The position numbers and the translations under genes are program-made. Positions 6,190-12,649 of a stretch of DNA of 16,458 nt are shown here, piece by piece (position 1 is the stretch's first letter; each line of letters begins with the position of its first letter). The stretch is from contig DHJB01000045.1 of the NCBI GenBank assembly GCA_002404115.1, positions 1 to 16,458 of the forward strand, read 5' to 3'. A model generated the notes under the pieces. The model made no database searches. It was not told where the DNA came from and saw only the letters and a list, made by a program, of their open reading frames with translations. Source of the stretch: Microbacteriaceae bacterium UBA4731 (lineage in GTDB: Bacteria; Actinomycetota; Actinomycetes; Actinomycetales; Microbacteriaceae).

Positions 6190-7856
6190 GTGCGCGCGTC
6201 GGCGTGAGCGCGGATCGGCCCACAAGCCCTGTTGCGTCCGTGAACACCCTCGGGCCGATGCTGCGGCTGCGCCTGCGCCGCGACCGCGTGCAGCTGCCCA
6301 TCTGGATCGCCGTGTTCGCCGGTCTCGCACTGCTCGCCGCCGTCGCGGTCGCCGGCAGTTTCGGAACCGCCGACGAACGCGAGGCGCTCGTGAGGATCGC
6401 CGTCGGCTCCCCGGCCATCCTGATCTTCCGCGGGGTGCCGCAGGGGGCGGATGTCGACGCCGTCGTCTTCTTCCTCATCTTCGCCTTCCTCGCGACGCTG
6501 GTCGCTTTCATGAGCACGTTCCTCGCCGTGCGGCACTCGCGTGCGGAGGAGGAGTTCGGGCGCGCCGAGCTGATCGCCGCGACCCCGGCCGGCCGGATCA
6601 TCCCGGTGATGGCGACGGCCGTGCACGGCGTCGGCGCGAGCTTGGCCGCCGGCGTGGCCGTCACGCTGGGATTCCTGGTCGCCGGCCTGGACGGCGCAGG
6701 TTCGGTCACCAGCGGCGCCGCGATCGCCGGCACCGGGATCGCCTTCCTCGGCGTGGGGCTCCTGGCCGGTCAGCTCATGCGCACCTCTCGCGGCGCGAAC
6801 GGGCTCGCCGCGGCGCTCATCGGGGGTGCCTATGCGCTGCGGGCGGCCGGCGACGCGGGTGGCACTCCATCCGCCGACGGCCTGAGCATGACCAGCGCCT
6901 GGCCCAGCTGGCTGTCTCCCATCGGCTGGGGCCAGCAGACCGCCGCCTTCACCGCGGACCAGCCGGCCCCGCTGCTGCTCGATCTGGCCCTCGCCGCCGT
7001 GCTCTTCGCGGTGGTCGGGTTGCTGCAGTCGAGCCGGGACATCGGTTCGAGCGTCATCGCCGAACGGGCGGGCCCGGCGAACGCCTCGCGCACGCTCGGC
7101 GGCTCGCTCGGCCTGGCCTGGCGGCTGCAGCGCCCGGCGATCGTCGGCTGGGCGCTCGCCGGCCTGGTGTTCGGCATCCTCGCCGGCACCGTGGGTGACA
7201 CCGTGGTCGAATTGGTCGAGTCGAACTCCCAATTCGGCGCCGTGCTGGCGGGACTCGGCGGCGGCCGGGGATCGATCATCGACCTGTTCACGGCCACCAT
7301 CTTCGGCATTATCGGCGTGATCGCAGCCGCGGCCGCGATCCAGGCGATGATCCGGATGCGCCAGGAAGAGGCCAACGGTTCGGCCGAGCTCCTCCTCGCC
7401 CTGCCGCTTCACCGCAGCCGCTGGATCCTCGACTACCTCCTCGTCGGCGCCGTCGCCGTCATCCTGGTGCTGGCCGCCGCCGTCGCCGGGGCCGCCGGCG
7501 GACTCACCCGCTCGGCGGACAGCGCGGACCGCGTTGCGAGCGTGGCGGCCTCCGGGCTCGCCCAGGCGCCGGCCGCCCTGCTCATCCTGGCGATCGCGGC
7601 ACTGCTCTTCGCGCTCGTTCCGCGGCTCAGCATCGGTCTGAGCTGGGGCGTGCTGCTCGCCTCACTGTTCATCGGCCAGTTCGGCGAACTCTTCGGCCTG
7701 CCCGACTGGCTGCGCACCCTGTCGCCGTTCACCCACACGCCGGCGATCGGGGCAGCCGACGTCGACTGGAGCGGCGCCTGGTGGATGCTCGGACTCGCCA
7801 TGGTCGTCTGCGGTGTCGCCGTCGTCGCGGTGCGCCGTCGCGACCTGGCCCTGTGA
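6186..7856 (+). CDS. ABC-2 type exporter permease, large two-repeat membrane subunit
   Basis: A 556-residue integral membrane protein with roughly 12 hydrophobic segments in two similar halves, beginning near residue 37 (PIWIAVFAGLALLAAVAVAG) and again near residue 319 after LAWRLQRPAIVGWALAGLVFG. Each half has a charged segment of the same kind: RHSRAEEEFGRAELIAATPAGR in the first and RMRQEEANGSAELLLALPLHRSR in the second. This internal duplication is typical of actinobacterial polyketide-antibiotic exporter permeases (COG3559-like), which work with a single ATPase. The ATG at 6186 overlaps the ATPase stop (ATGA). No TetR-type regulator, the common neighbour of such pairs, is found here. The 62 bp after the stop hold only the M13 gene promoter. 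Confidence 0.92.
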   Translation: MSARVGVSADRPTSPVASVNTLGPMLRLRLRRDRVQLPIWIAVFAGLALLAAVAVAGSFGTADEREALVRIAVGSPAILIFRGVPQGADVDAVVFFLIFAFLATLVAFMSTFLAVRHSRAEEEFGRAELIAATPAGRIIPVMATAVHGVGASLAAGVAVTLGFLVAGLDGAGSVTSGAAIAGTGIAFLGVGLLAGQLMRTSRGANGLAAALIGGAYALRAAGDAGGTPSADGLSMTSAWPSWLSPIGWGQQTAAFTADQPAPLLLDLALAAVLFAVVGLLQSSRDIGSSVIAERAGPANASRTLGGSLGLAWRLQRPAIVGWALAGLVFGILAGTVGDTVVELVESNSQFGAVLAGLGGGRGSIIDLFTATIFGIIGVIAAAAAIQAMIRMRQEEANGSAELLLALPLHRSRWILDYLLVGAVAVILVLAAAVAGAAGGLTRSADSADRVASVAASGLAQAPAALLILAIAALLFALVPRLSIGLSWGVLLASLFIGQFGELFGLPDWLRTLSPFTHTPAIGAADVDWSGAWWMLGLAMVVCGVAVVAVRRRDLAL

Positions 7857-7906
7857 GGCCCCTGCCGGTTGCCTGAGGGCACGCCTGGCCGGGCCCCCGC
7901 ACCGAA

Positions 7907-7912
7907 TAGGCT
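7907..7912 (+). promoter_or_regulatory. Probable -10 box for leaderless M13 peptidase mRNA
   Basis: TAGGCT at 7907-7912 is followed by 6 bases (GGGCGC) and the ATG at 7919. No real ribosome site is present. The hexamer and spacing are identical to those upstream of nucS. Confidence 0.6.
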
Positions 7913-7918
7913 GGGCGC

Positions 7919-9883
7919 ATGACTGACCAGGGGACCGCATCCGGCATCGACACCTCAGAACTCGACCCGGCGGTGCGCCCGCAGGACGATCTCTTCCGGC
8001 ACGTGAACGGCAAGTGGATCGCCCGCACCGAAATCCCGGCCGACAAGGCCAGGTGGGGCTCGTTCTACCTGCTCGCCGAGGAATCGGAGAAGGCCGTGCG
8101 CGAGATCATCCTCGAGGCGCAGTCGGCGGCGGAGGCTTCTGAGGAGCGCAAGTTCGGCGACCTGTACGCGAGCTTCCTCGACGAGGAGCGCGTCGAGCAG
8201 CTCGGCGCGACCCCGCTCGCTGCCGACCTCGCCACCGTCGACGGCGTCACCTCGATCCCCGCGCTTCTCGGCACCCTCGGGCGCCTCGAACGCTCCGGCG
8301 TGGCCGGCGCCTTCCAGCTGTATGTCGACAACGACCCGGGCAACCCGGAACGCTACCTCGTCTTCGTCGAACAGGGCGGCCTCGGCCTCCCCGACGAGTC
8401 CTACTACCGCGAAGAGAAGTTCGCTTCCATCCGCGAGGCTTACCTGGCGTTCCAGACGCGGATGTTCGGCCTCGCCGGGTTCACAGACGCCGCGCCCCGC
8501 GCACAGCGCGTCTTCGACGTCGAGACCGAACTCGCCGGTCACCACTGGGACAACGTGAAGTCGCGCGACAGCGAGAAGGCCTACAACCTCAAGACCTGGG
8601 GCCAGCTCTCCGCGCTCGCCGCGGGCGCCGACCTCCACCTCTGGCTCGACGGCCTCGACGCCCCCGCCGGCGCCTTCGACGAGGTCGTCGTGCGCCAGCC
8701 CAGCTTCGTGACCGGGCTCGCCGAGATGCTCACCGCGGACAGGCTCGACGGGTGGCGGGACTGGCTGCGCTGGCAGGTCATCCGTTCGAGCGCCGCGTAC
8801 CTCTCGGGCGCGTTCGTCGAGGCCAACTTCGACTTCTACGGCCGCACGCTCAGCGGAACCCCACAGATCCGCGACCGCTGGAAGCGCGGCGTCTCCCTCG
8901 TGGAAGGCGCGCTCGGCGAGGCCGTCGGCCGCATCTACGTCGAGCGTCACTTCAAGCCGAGCGCCAAGCTGAGCATGGACACGCTCGTCGGGCACCTCGT
9001 CGAGGCCTACCGCCAGAGCATCACCGAGCTCGACTGGATGACCGATGAGACCCGCGGGCGGGCACTCGAGAAGCTGGACAAGTTCACCCCCAAGATCGGC
9101 TACCCGGTCAAGTGGCGCGACTACTCGAAGCTCTCGATTGACGCCGGTAACCTCATCGCGAACGTGCGGGCCACGAACGAGTTCGAGTTCCACCGCGAAC
9201 TGGGCAAGATCGGCAACCCGCTCGACCGCGACGAGTGGTTCATGACCCCGCAGACGATCAACGCGTATTACAACCCCGGCTTCAACGAGATCGTCTTCCC
9301 CGCGGCAATCCTGCAGGCGCCGTTCTTCGACGAGAACCGGGATGCCGCGGCGAACTTCGGCGCGATCGGCGCCGTCATCGGGCACGAGATCGGCCACGGC
9401 TTCGACGACCAGGGCTCCAAGTACGACGGCGACGGGCTGCTGATCGACTGGTGGACCGAGGAGGACCGGGCCGCATTCGAGGAGCGCACGAAGTCCCTGA
9501 TCGAGCAGTTCGACGCGCTCGCCCCCCAGCAGGTCCCCGAGCACCGCGTCAACGGCGCCCTCACGATCGGCGAGAACATCGGCGACCTCGGCGGCCTGTC
9601 GATCGCCTGGAGGGCCTACCTGCTCTCGCTGGCCGGCGCGGAGGCGCCCGTCATCGACGGGATGACCGGCGCGCAGCGTTTCTTCCTCTCCTGGGCCCAG
9701 GCCTGGCAGATGAAGGCCCGCGACGCGGAGGTCATCCGGCTGCTCTCGATCGACCCGCACTCGCCGAACGAATTCCGGTGCAACCAGATCGTCAGCAACA
9801 TCGACGAGTTCTACACGGCCTTCGGCGTCACGGAGGGCGATGACCTCTGGCTCGAGCCGGAGAAGCGCGTCAGCATTTGGTGA
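7919..9883 (+). CDS. M13 family zinc metallopeptidase (PepO/neprilysin-like)
   Basis: A 654-residue peptidase of the neprilysin family that cleaves short peptides. The zinc site is complete: HEIGH at 489-493 gives the two His ligands and the catalytic Glu, and ENIGD at 552-556 gives the third ligand and the Asp. The NAYYNPGFNEIVFPAAILQ motif, which binds the substrate backbone, precedes it at about 446-464, and the LRPETR-like C-terminal portion ends in FRCNQIVSNIDEFYTAFGV and VSIW. There is no signal peptide or membrane anchor, so a cytosolic role in peptide turnover is likely, as for bacterial PepO. The ATG start is supported by the leaderless -10 box. The last codons and the stop are duplicated in tandem just downstream. 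The next gene on the strand has its own promoter, so an operon is not needed. Confidence 0.95.
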   Translation: MTDQGTASGIDTSELDPAVRPQDDLFRHVNGKWIARTEIPADKARWGSFYLLAEESEKAVREIILEAQSAAEASEERKFGDLYASFLDEERVEQLGATPLAADLATVDGVTSIPALLGTLGRLERSGVAGAFQLYVDNDPGNPERYLVFVEQGGLGLPDESYYREEKFASIREAYLAFQTRMFGLAGFTDAAPRAQRVFDVETELAGHHWDNVKSRDSEKAYNLKTWGQLSALAAGADLHLWLDGLDAPAGAFDEVVVRQPSFVTGLAEMLTADRLDGWRDWLRWQVIRSSAAYLSGAFVEANFDFYGRTLSGTPQIRDRWKRGVSLVEGALGEAVGRIYVERHFKPSAKLSMDTLVGHLVEAYRQSITELDWMTDETRGRALEKLDKFTPKIGYPVKWRDYSKLSIDAGNLIANVRATNEFEFHRELGKIGNPLDRDEWFMTPQTINAYYNPGFNEIVFPAAILQAPFFDENRDAAANFGAIGAVIGHEIGHGFDDQGSKYDGDGLLIDWWTEEDRAAFEERTKSLIEQFDALAPQQVPEHRVNGALTIGENIGDLGGLSIAWRAYLLSLAGAEAPVIDGMTGAQRFFLSWAQAWQMKARDAEVIRLLSIDPHSPNEFRCNQIVSNIDEFYTAFGVTEGDDLWLEPEKRVSIW

Positions 9884-9910
9884 GGCTGGCGGATTTGGTG
9901 ACGCTGGCGG
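9875..9910 (+). repeat. 18-bp tandem duplication covering the M13 peptidase stop codon
   Basis: ATTTGGTGAGGCTGGCGG (9875-9892) is followed directly by ATTTGGTGACGCTGGCGG (9893-9910); they differ at one base. The unit is six codons long and includes the ending Ile-Trp-stop, so a second in-frame stop lies 18 bases after the first. Confidence 0.85.
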
Positions 9911-9925
9911 GCTGACGAGCCCGCC
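9906..9925 (+). terminator. GC-rich hairpin after the M13 gene
   Basis: GGCGGGCT (9906-9913) and AGCCCGCC (9918-9925) form a perfect 8-bp stem with the 4-base loop GACG, starting 23 bp after the stop. A second smaller stem, GGCCC/GGGCC, follows at 9937-9950. There is no T run, as is frequent for actinobacterial terminators, so the function is inferred from structure and place only. Confidence 0.5.
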
Positions 9926-9964
9926 CCGGAGGGCTCGGCCCCTGTGGGCCAGGGTGATCGCGGG

Positions 9965-9970
9965 TATTCT
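9965..9970 (+). promoter_or_regulatory. Probable -10 box of the beta-lactamase-like gene
   Basis: TATTCT (9965-9970) lies after the hairpins and 30 bp before the chosen GTG start at 10001, giving a leader of about 24 nt. It is flanked by GGG and AACCC, so it sits in the loop of a weak GGG/CCC pairing. Its place argues against the longer in-frame start at 9944, which would lie upstream of the promoter. Confidence 0.45.
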
Positions 9971-10000
9971 AACCCGAAACGAGAGAAAGACCCTCTACCA

Positions 10001-10909
10001 GTGGTCAAGCCAGCCCAAGACTCAGAGAGACGTTCCCGGCACGCCTCCGAGCGCCCCGGGAAGCACAAGGGCGCGGAGACGCACGAGAACTTCGGCCGCG
10101 GCTTCCAGGCCCTCGCCGACCTCGCCATGGACGGCGTGCAGGTGTCCGCCCGCGCCACCGACCTGATCACCGGCCGGGTGCTCTTCTCCGTGGACGACCA
10201 CGTCGTCATGCCGACCGCCGGCATCGGCACGGTGCTCCTGCTCATCGAGGTGGCTGCCCGGCTGCGCGACGCCGACTTCGGCGTCTACACGATCCTCGAC
10301 CGCAGCGCCGCCGACTCGGTGCAGGGTTCCGGCATCTGGCAGCACCTGCAGGCGCCGTCGCTGCCCGTCGCGGACCTCGCCGCCCTGATCGGCGCGGCCG
10401 GCGACAACCTGGCCGCCAACGTCCTCATCCGTGCCGTCGGTCTCGACGCCGTGCGCGTGCGCGCCGAGCAGCTCGGCCTGGCCCAGACCGCACTGCTCGA
10501 CCTGGTGCGCGACCAGCGCGGCCCGGACGATGCGCCTCACCTCTCGGTGGGCAGCGCGAAGGAACTCACCTGGCTCTTCACGTCGCTCGCCCGCGGCGAA
10601 ATCGTCGACGCCGAAGCGAGCGAGCGGATCATCGGTTGGCTCTCGCTCAACACCGACCTGTCGATGGTGGCCAGCGCCTTCGGGTTGGACCCTTTCGCGC
10701 ACCGCACCGGCGACCACGGCATCCTGCTCGTCAACAAGACCGGAACGGATGCCGGCGTGCGCAGCGAGGTCGGCATTCTGCGCGGGCCGCGGGCCGGCGT
10801 CACCTACGCGGTGTCGATGTCCTTCGCCGACACCAAGCTCTCGGCGCGGCTCGCCGCGCTCGACGGCATGCGCGCGGTCGGCCTCGACCTGCTCGAATAC
10901 GTGCACTGA
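10001..10909 (+). CDS. Class A beta-lactamase-like (serine hydrolase fold) protein with lost SxxK nucleophile
   Basis: A 302-residue protein with the overall layout of the beta-lactamase/serine hydrolase family: MPTAGIGTVLLLIEVAARL at 70-88, AAGDNLAANVLI at 132-143, a middle helical part, and VNKTGTDAGVRSEVGIL at 244-260. The KTG triad (246-248) is intact and SDN is reduced to GDN (134-136), but the nucleophile motif SxxK reads GIGT, with G74 (GGC at 10220) and T77 (ACG at 10229). Each is one base away from the Ser and Lys codons AGC and AAG. The protein should therefore be unable to form an acyl enzyme. No signal peptide is seen, unlike exported beta-lactamases, and the first 30 residues are charged. 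The start GTG 10001 is chosen because it lies just after the promoter; the ribosome site is weak (AGAAAG). It is convergent with the epimerase gene. Confidence 0.82.
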   Translation: MVKPAQDSERRSRHASERPGKHKGAETHENFGRGFQALADLAMDGVQVSARATDLITGRVLFSVDDHVVMPTAGIGTVLLLIEVAARLRDADFGVYTILDRSAADSVQGSGIWQHLQAPSLPVADLAALIGAAGDNLAANVLIRAVGLDAVRVRAEQLGLAQTALLDLVRDQRGPDDAPHLSVGSAKELTWLFTSLARGEIVDAEASERIIGWLSLNTDLSMVASAFGLDPFAHRTGDHGILLVNKTGTDAGVRSEVGILRGPRAGVTYAVSMSFADTKLSARLAALDGMRAVGLDLLEYVH

Positions 10910-10928
10910 CCTGCCTCCGCATCCTCTA

Positions 10929-10993
10929 CCCGCGAACTCGCAGTTGTGCGCGTTTTGAGGGCCGTTTAGCGCGCACAACTGCAGTTTCGCGGG
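10929..10993. terminator. Large imperfect hairpin between convergent genes, candidate two-way terminator or dispersed repeat
   Basis: Two 24-nt arms (10929-10952 and 10970-10993) are complementary except for three adjacent positions, with a 17-nt loop. The core of the left arm is CAGTTGTGCGCG (10941-10952), and that of the right arm is its exact complement at 10970-10981; the outer ends CCCGCGAA and TTCGCGGG also pair. It starts 19 bp after the stop of the beta-lactamase-like gene and ends 74 bp before the stop of the oppositely oriented epimerase gene. The loop begins with TTTT, so a plus-strand transcript has a U run only inside the loop. Its form recalls REP-like palindromic elements; whether it is repeated in the genome cannot be judged here. 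Confidence 0.65.
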
Positions 10994-11053
10994 GGCAAGG
11001 GAACGCCGAGCTCGCCGGCTGGCTGCGAACGGCATACGCCCTGACCGAATAAC

Positions 11054-11075
11054 GCTCAGCCGGATGCTCAGCCGG
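11054..11075 (-). repeat. Short tandem duplication over the epimerase stop codon
   Basis: GCTCAGCCGG occurs at 11054-11063 and again at 11066-11075, a 12-bp period. On the minus strand the stop TGA of the epimerase gene (11070-11068) is inside the upstream copy and a second in-frame TGA (11058-11056) follows 12 bases later. Confidence 0.75.
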
Positions 11076-12099
11076 CGAACGCGTCCTCGGCGGCGTAGGG
11101 GAACCAGCCGGCCGCGCCGTAGCGCGTCACGATCGACGGGAAGAGCTGCTCCCACGTCTGGCCGCGACGCCCGGCCGCCGCCACGGCATCCGTCACCCAG
11201 CGGATGTCGTCGGCCAGTCCCTCGGCGTAGCTCACGGCCGGCCGGTAACCGAGTTGCTCGCGCGCGGCGGACATACTGAGCACGATCGGGTTCGGGATGC
11301 CCCACGGGCTCGAGCCGAGCTCCTCCCTCGGGCCGCCGGCGAACGTCAGGATCTCGGCCTCGTGCCCCATCGCTTCGAACACGGCGCGGCCGATCTCGGC
11401 GACGGTGAGGGACCCGTCGTCGGCGGCGTTGAGCGCGCGCCGGCCGGGCTGCTCGGCGCGGCGCAGCACGAGTTCCGCGATGTTCGCGGTGGCGGACGTG
11501 CCGAACCGGCTGGCGCCGTCGTAGGCGAGCACCACGCGGCGGCGGCCATCGAGCACCCGTTTGATGAAGAACCACTCCCGGAGGGCCGGGCTGTGCGGCC
11601 CGTGGATCGCGCCAGGCCGCAGGATGCTCACCGGCAGATCGGGGGTCGCAAGCAGCCGGCGCTCCATCGCGGCCTTCAGCGGCGAGTAGGTCTGTTCGGC
11701 GTTGTCGATGGTCGGGTCGGTCTCGCTCAGCGGCACCGGGAAGGTCGGAAAGCTGTCGCCGGTCGCCACGTCGAGGTAGGTGCCGTCCCGACCGAGGTAG
11801 ACGGACCCGGTCGAGATCACCACGAGCGACCCGACGTCGCCGGCCAGCCCGGCCAGTTGCTCGGCGTGGCCGGTGTCGTAGGCGACGGTGTCGAGCACGA
11901 GGTCGTGGCCGCGGGCGGCGGTCAGGAGCGCGGGGGTGTCGGCGCGGTCGAGGCGGATGCTCTTGACGCCCGTCGGCAGCTCCGGCGAATGCAGCCCGCG
12001 GAGCGCGGCGGTGACCGCCCAGCCGTCCCATGCGAGCCTGCTTGCTGCCGCCAGGCCGATCTGCCCGGTGCCACCGATGATGAGTGCCGTCTTCGCCAT
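11068..12099 (-). CDS. NAD-dependent epimerase/dehydratase family protein (extended SDR)
   Basis: A 343-residue Rossmann-fold protein. The N-terminal GGTGQIG (9-15) is the extended-SDR nucleotide-binding motif, the STGSVY run (96-101) supplies the catalytic Ser/Thr, and YSPLK (138-142) is an intact YxxxK catalytic pair, followed by ILRPGAIHGPHS (159-170). This gives a complete active site, in contrast to the SDR-like gene at 3025. The C-terminal half, about 180-343, is the substrate domain with NIAELVLRRAE and ALNAADDGSLTVAEIG, as in NAD-dependent sugar epimerases and related reductases. The substrate is not identifiable. The ATG at 12099 has no ribosome site, but TATGGT lies 6 bases upstream, again suggesting a leaderless mRNA. 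It is downstream of the decayed oxidase fragment on the same strand. Confidence 0.9.
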   Translation of the reverse strand: MAKTALIIGGTGQIGLAAASRLAWDGWAVTAALRGLHSPELPTGVKSIRLDRADTPALLTAARGHDLVLDTVAYDTGHAEQLAGLAGDVGSLVVISTGSVYLGRDGTYLDVATGDSFPTFPVPLSETDPTIDNAEQTYSPLKAAMERRLLATPDLPVSILRPGAIHGPHSPALREWFFIKRVLDGRRRVVLAYDGASRFGTSATANIAELVLRRAEQPGRRALNAADDGSLTVAEIGRAVFEAMGHEAEILTFAGGPREELGSSPWGIPNPIVLSMSAAREQLGYRPAVSYAEGLADDIRWVTDAVAAAGRRGQTWEQLFPSIVTRYGAAGWFPYAAEDAFAG

Positions 12100-12105
12100 G
12101 AGCCC

Positions 12106-12111
12106 ACCATA
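12106..12111 (-). promoter_or_regulatory. Probable -10 box for leaderless epimerase mRNA
   Basis: Minus-strand TATGGT (12111-12106) matches TANNNT and is followed by 6 bases (GGGCTC) and the ATG at 12099. No -35 box is visible; the upstream DNA is the GC-rich tandem repeat at 12126-12163. Confidence 0.55.
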
Positions 12112-12125
12112 GGGCGGCGAGGAGG

Positions 12126-12163
12126 GCGCAGGGCAGTGAGGCGGGCGCAGGGCAGTGACGCGG
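12126..12163. repeat. 19-bp tandem duplication upstream of the epimerase promoter
   Basis: GCGCAGGGCAGTGAGGCGG (12126-12144) is followed at once by GCGCAGGGCAGTGACGCGG (12145-12163), one base different. It lies between the oxidase fragment and the epimerase promoter, in DNA with no gene. Confidence 0.8.
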
Positions 12164-12179
12164 GCCGGGGCGCGGGCTT

Positions 12180-12419
12180 GAAGAATTTATGCGGGGCCCG
12201 CGATGCCTTCCGCCGGCAGCGGGTAGACACGATCCCGCCGGCATCCGCGGTGGCCAGGCTGAAGGCGTGCGCCTGGCGGACCCCCGCGGCCAGGGCCACT
12301 CCCAGCCACTCCCGGAACAGCACGACGGGATCCCGGGGTGCCCCAGCCGGGTCGAACGCCGGGAGTTCGCTCGGGAAGTCCGGCAGGGCGCGAAGCATGC
12401 TGCGCGGGGAATCGCTCAT
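12180..12419 (-). pseudogene. 5' fragment of a pyridoxamine 5'-phosphate oxidase-like gene
   Basis: From ATG at 12419 the reading frame gives about 60 residues that look like the N-terminus of PdxH-type FMN flavoproteins: LPAFDPAGAPRDPVVLFREWLGVALAAGVRQAHAFSLATADAGG. Normal members continue with a PSARMVLLK-like FMN-binding strand and reach about 200-220 residues. Here the frame passes through IVSTRCRRKASRAPHKFFK into low-complexity sequence and then into the epimerase gene in the wrong frame, ending only at 11922. The catalytic and FMN-binding parts are absent. It sits 20 bp after ybdD on the same strand, so it may once have been the third gene of that operon. The exact end of homology, near 12180-12230, is my estimate. 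Confidence 0.65.
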
Positions 12420-12439
12420 GTCGCCAGCCTGAGCGGAGG

Positions 12440-12649
12440 TCAGCAGCAGCGACCCTGCGGGTTGTTCTCCTGCCGGTCGGTCTGGTCCCGCCAGAATTCG
12501 CGTTCCGTCATCATCGGCTGGCCGCCGGCGGCCGGAGGGGTTTCCTCGTAGTGCGCCCGGTACTTGTCGTAGGCGTCCTCGCCCATGACGCCCTTAACGA
12601 ACCAGGCGAACCCAGAGGCGCCCCGGCGCACGGCCTCGAGGGCCCGCAT
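12440..12649 (-). CDS. ybdD: YbdD/YjiX family small protein, partner of CstA
   Basis: A 69-residue soluble protein (DUF466 family). It shows the family pattern: a WFVKGVMGEDAYDKYRAHY core (16-34), then MTEREFWRDQTDRQE (47-61), and a C-terminus ending in RCC. Members of this family are encoded after cstA-type transporters and are needed for pyruvate uptake by BtsT/CstA in enterobacteria. The ATG at 12649 shares its A with the cstA stop (TGATG), which indicates coupled translation; a longer frame starting at 12715 lies inside cstA and is not credible. Because cstA upstream is frameshifted, translation of ybdD by coupling may be reduced. Confidence 0.9.
   Translation of the reverse strand: MRALEAVRRGASGFAWFVKGVMGEDAYDKYRAHYEETPPAAGGQPMMTEREFWRDQTDRQENNPQGRCC

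Noticed and set aside
7955..9760. A 601-codon open frame antisense to the M13 peptidase
   Set aside because: It mirrors codon positions of the peptidase gene and has no recognisable domain or ribosome site.
9944..10000. Longer N-terminus of the beta-lactamase-like protein from 9944
   Set aside because: It would begin inside the hairpin region upstream of the TATTCT box at 9965, and the extra residues show no family similarity.
10022..12244. A 740-codon minus-strand open frame over the beta-lactamase-like and epimerase genes
   Set aside because: Its composition is low-complexity Arg/Ala/His and it overlaps two genes with clear family signatures in other frames.
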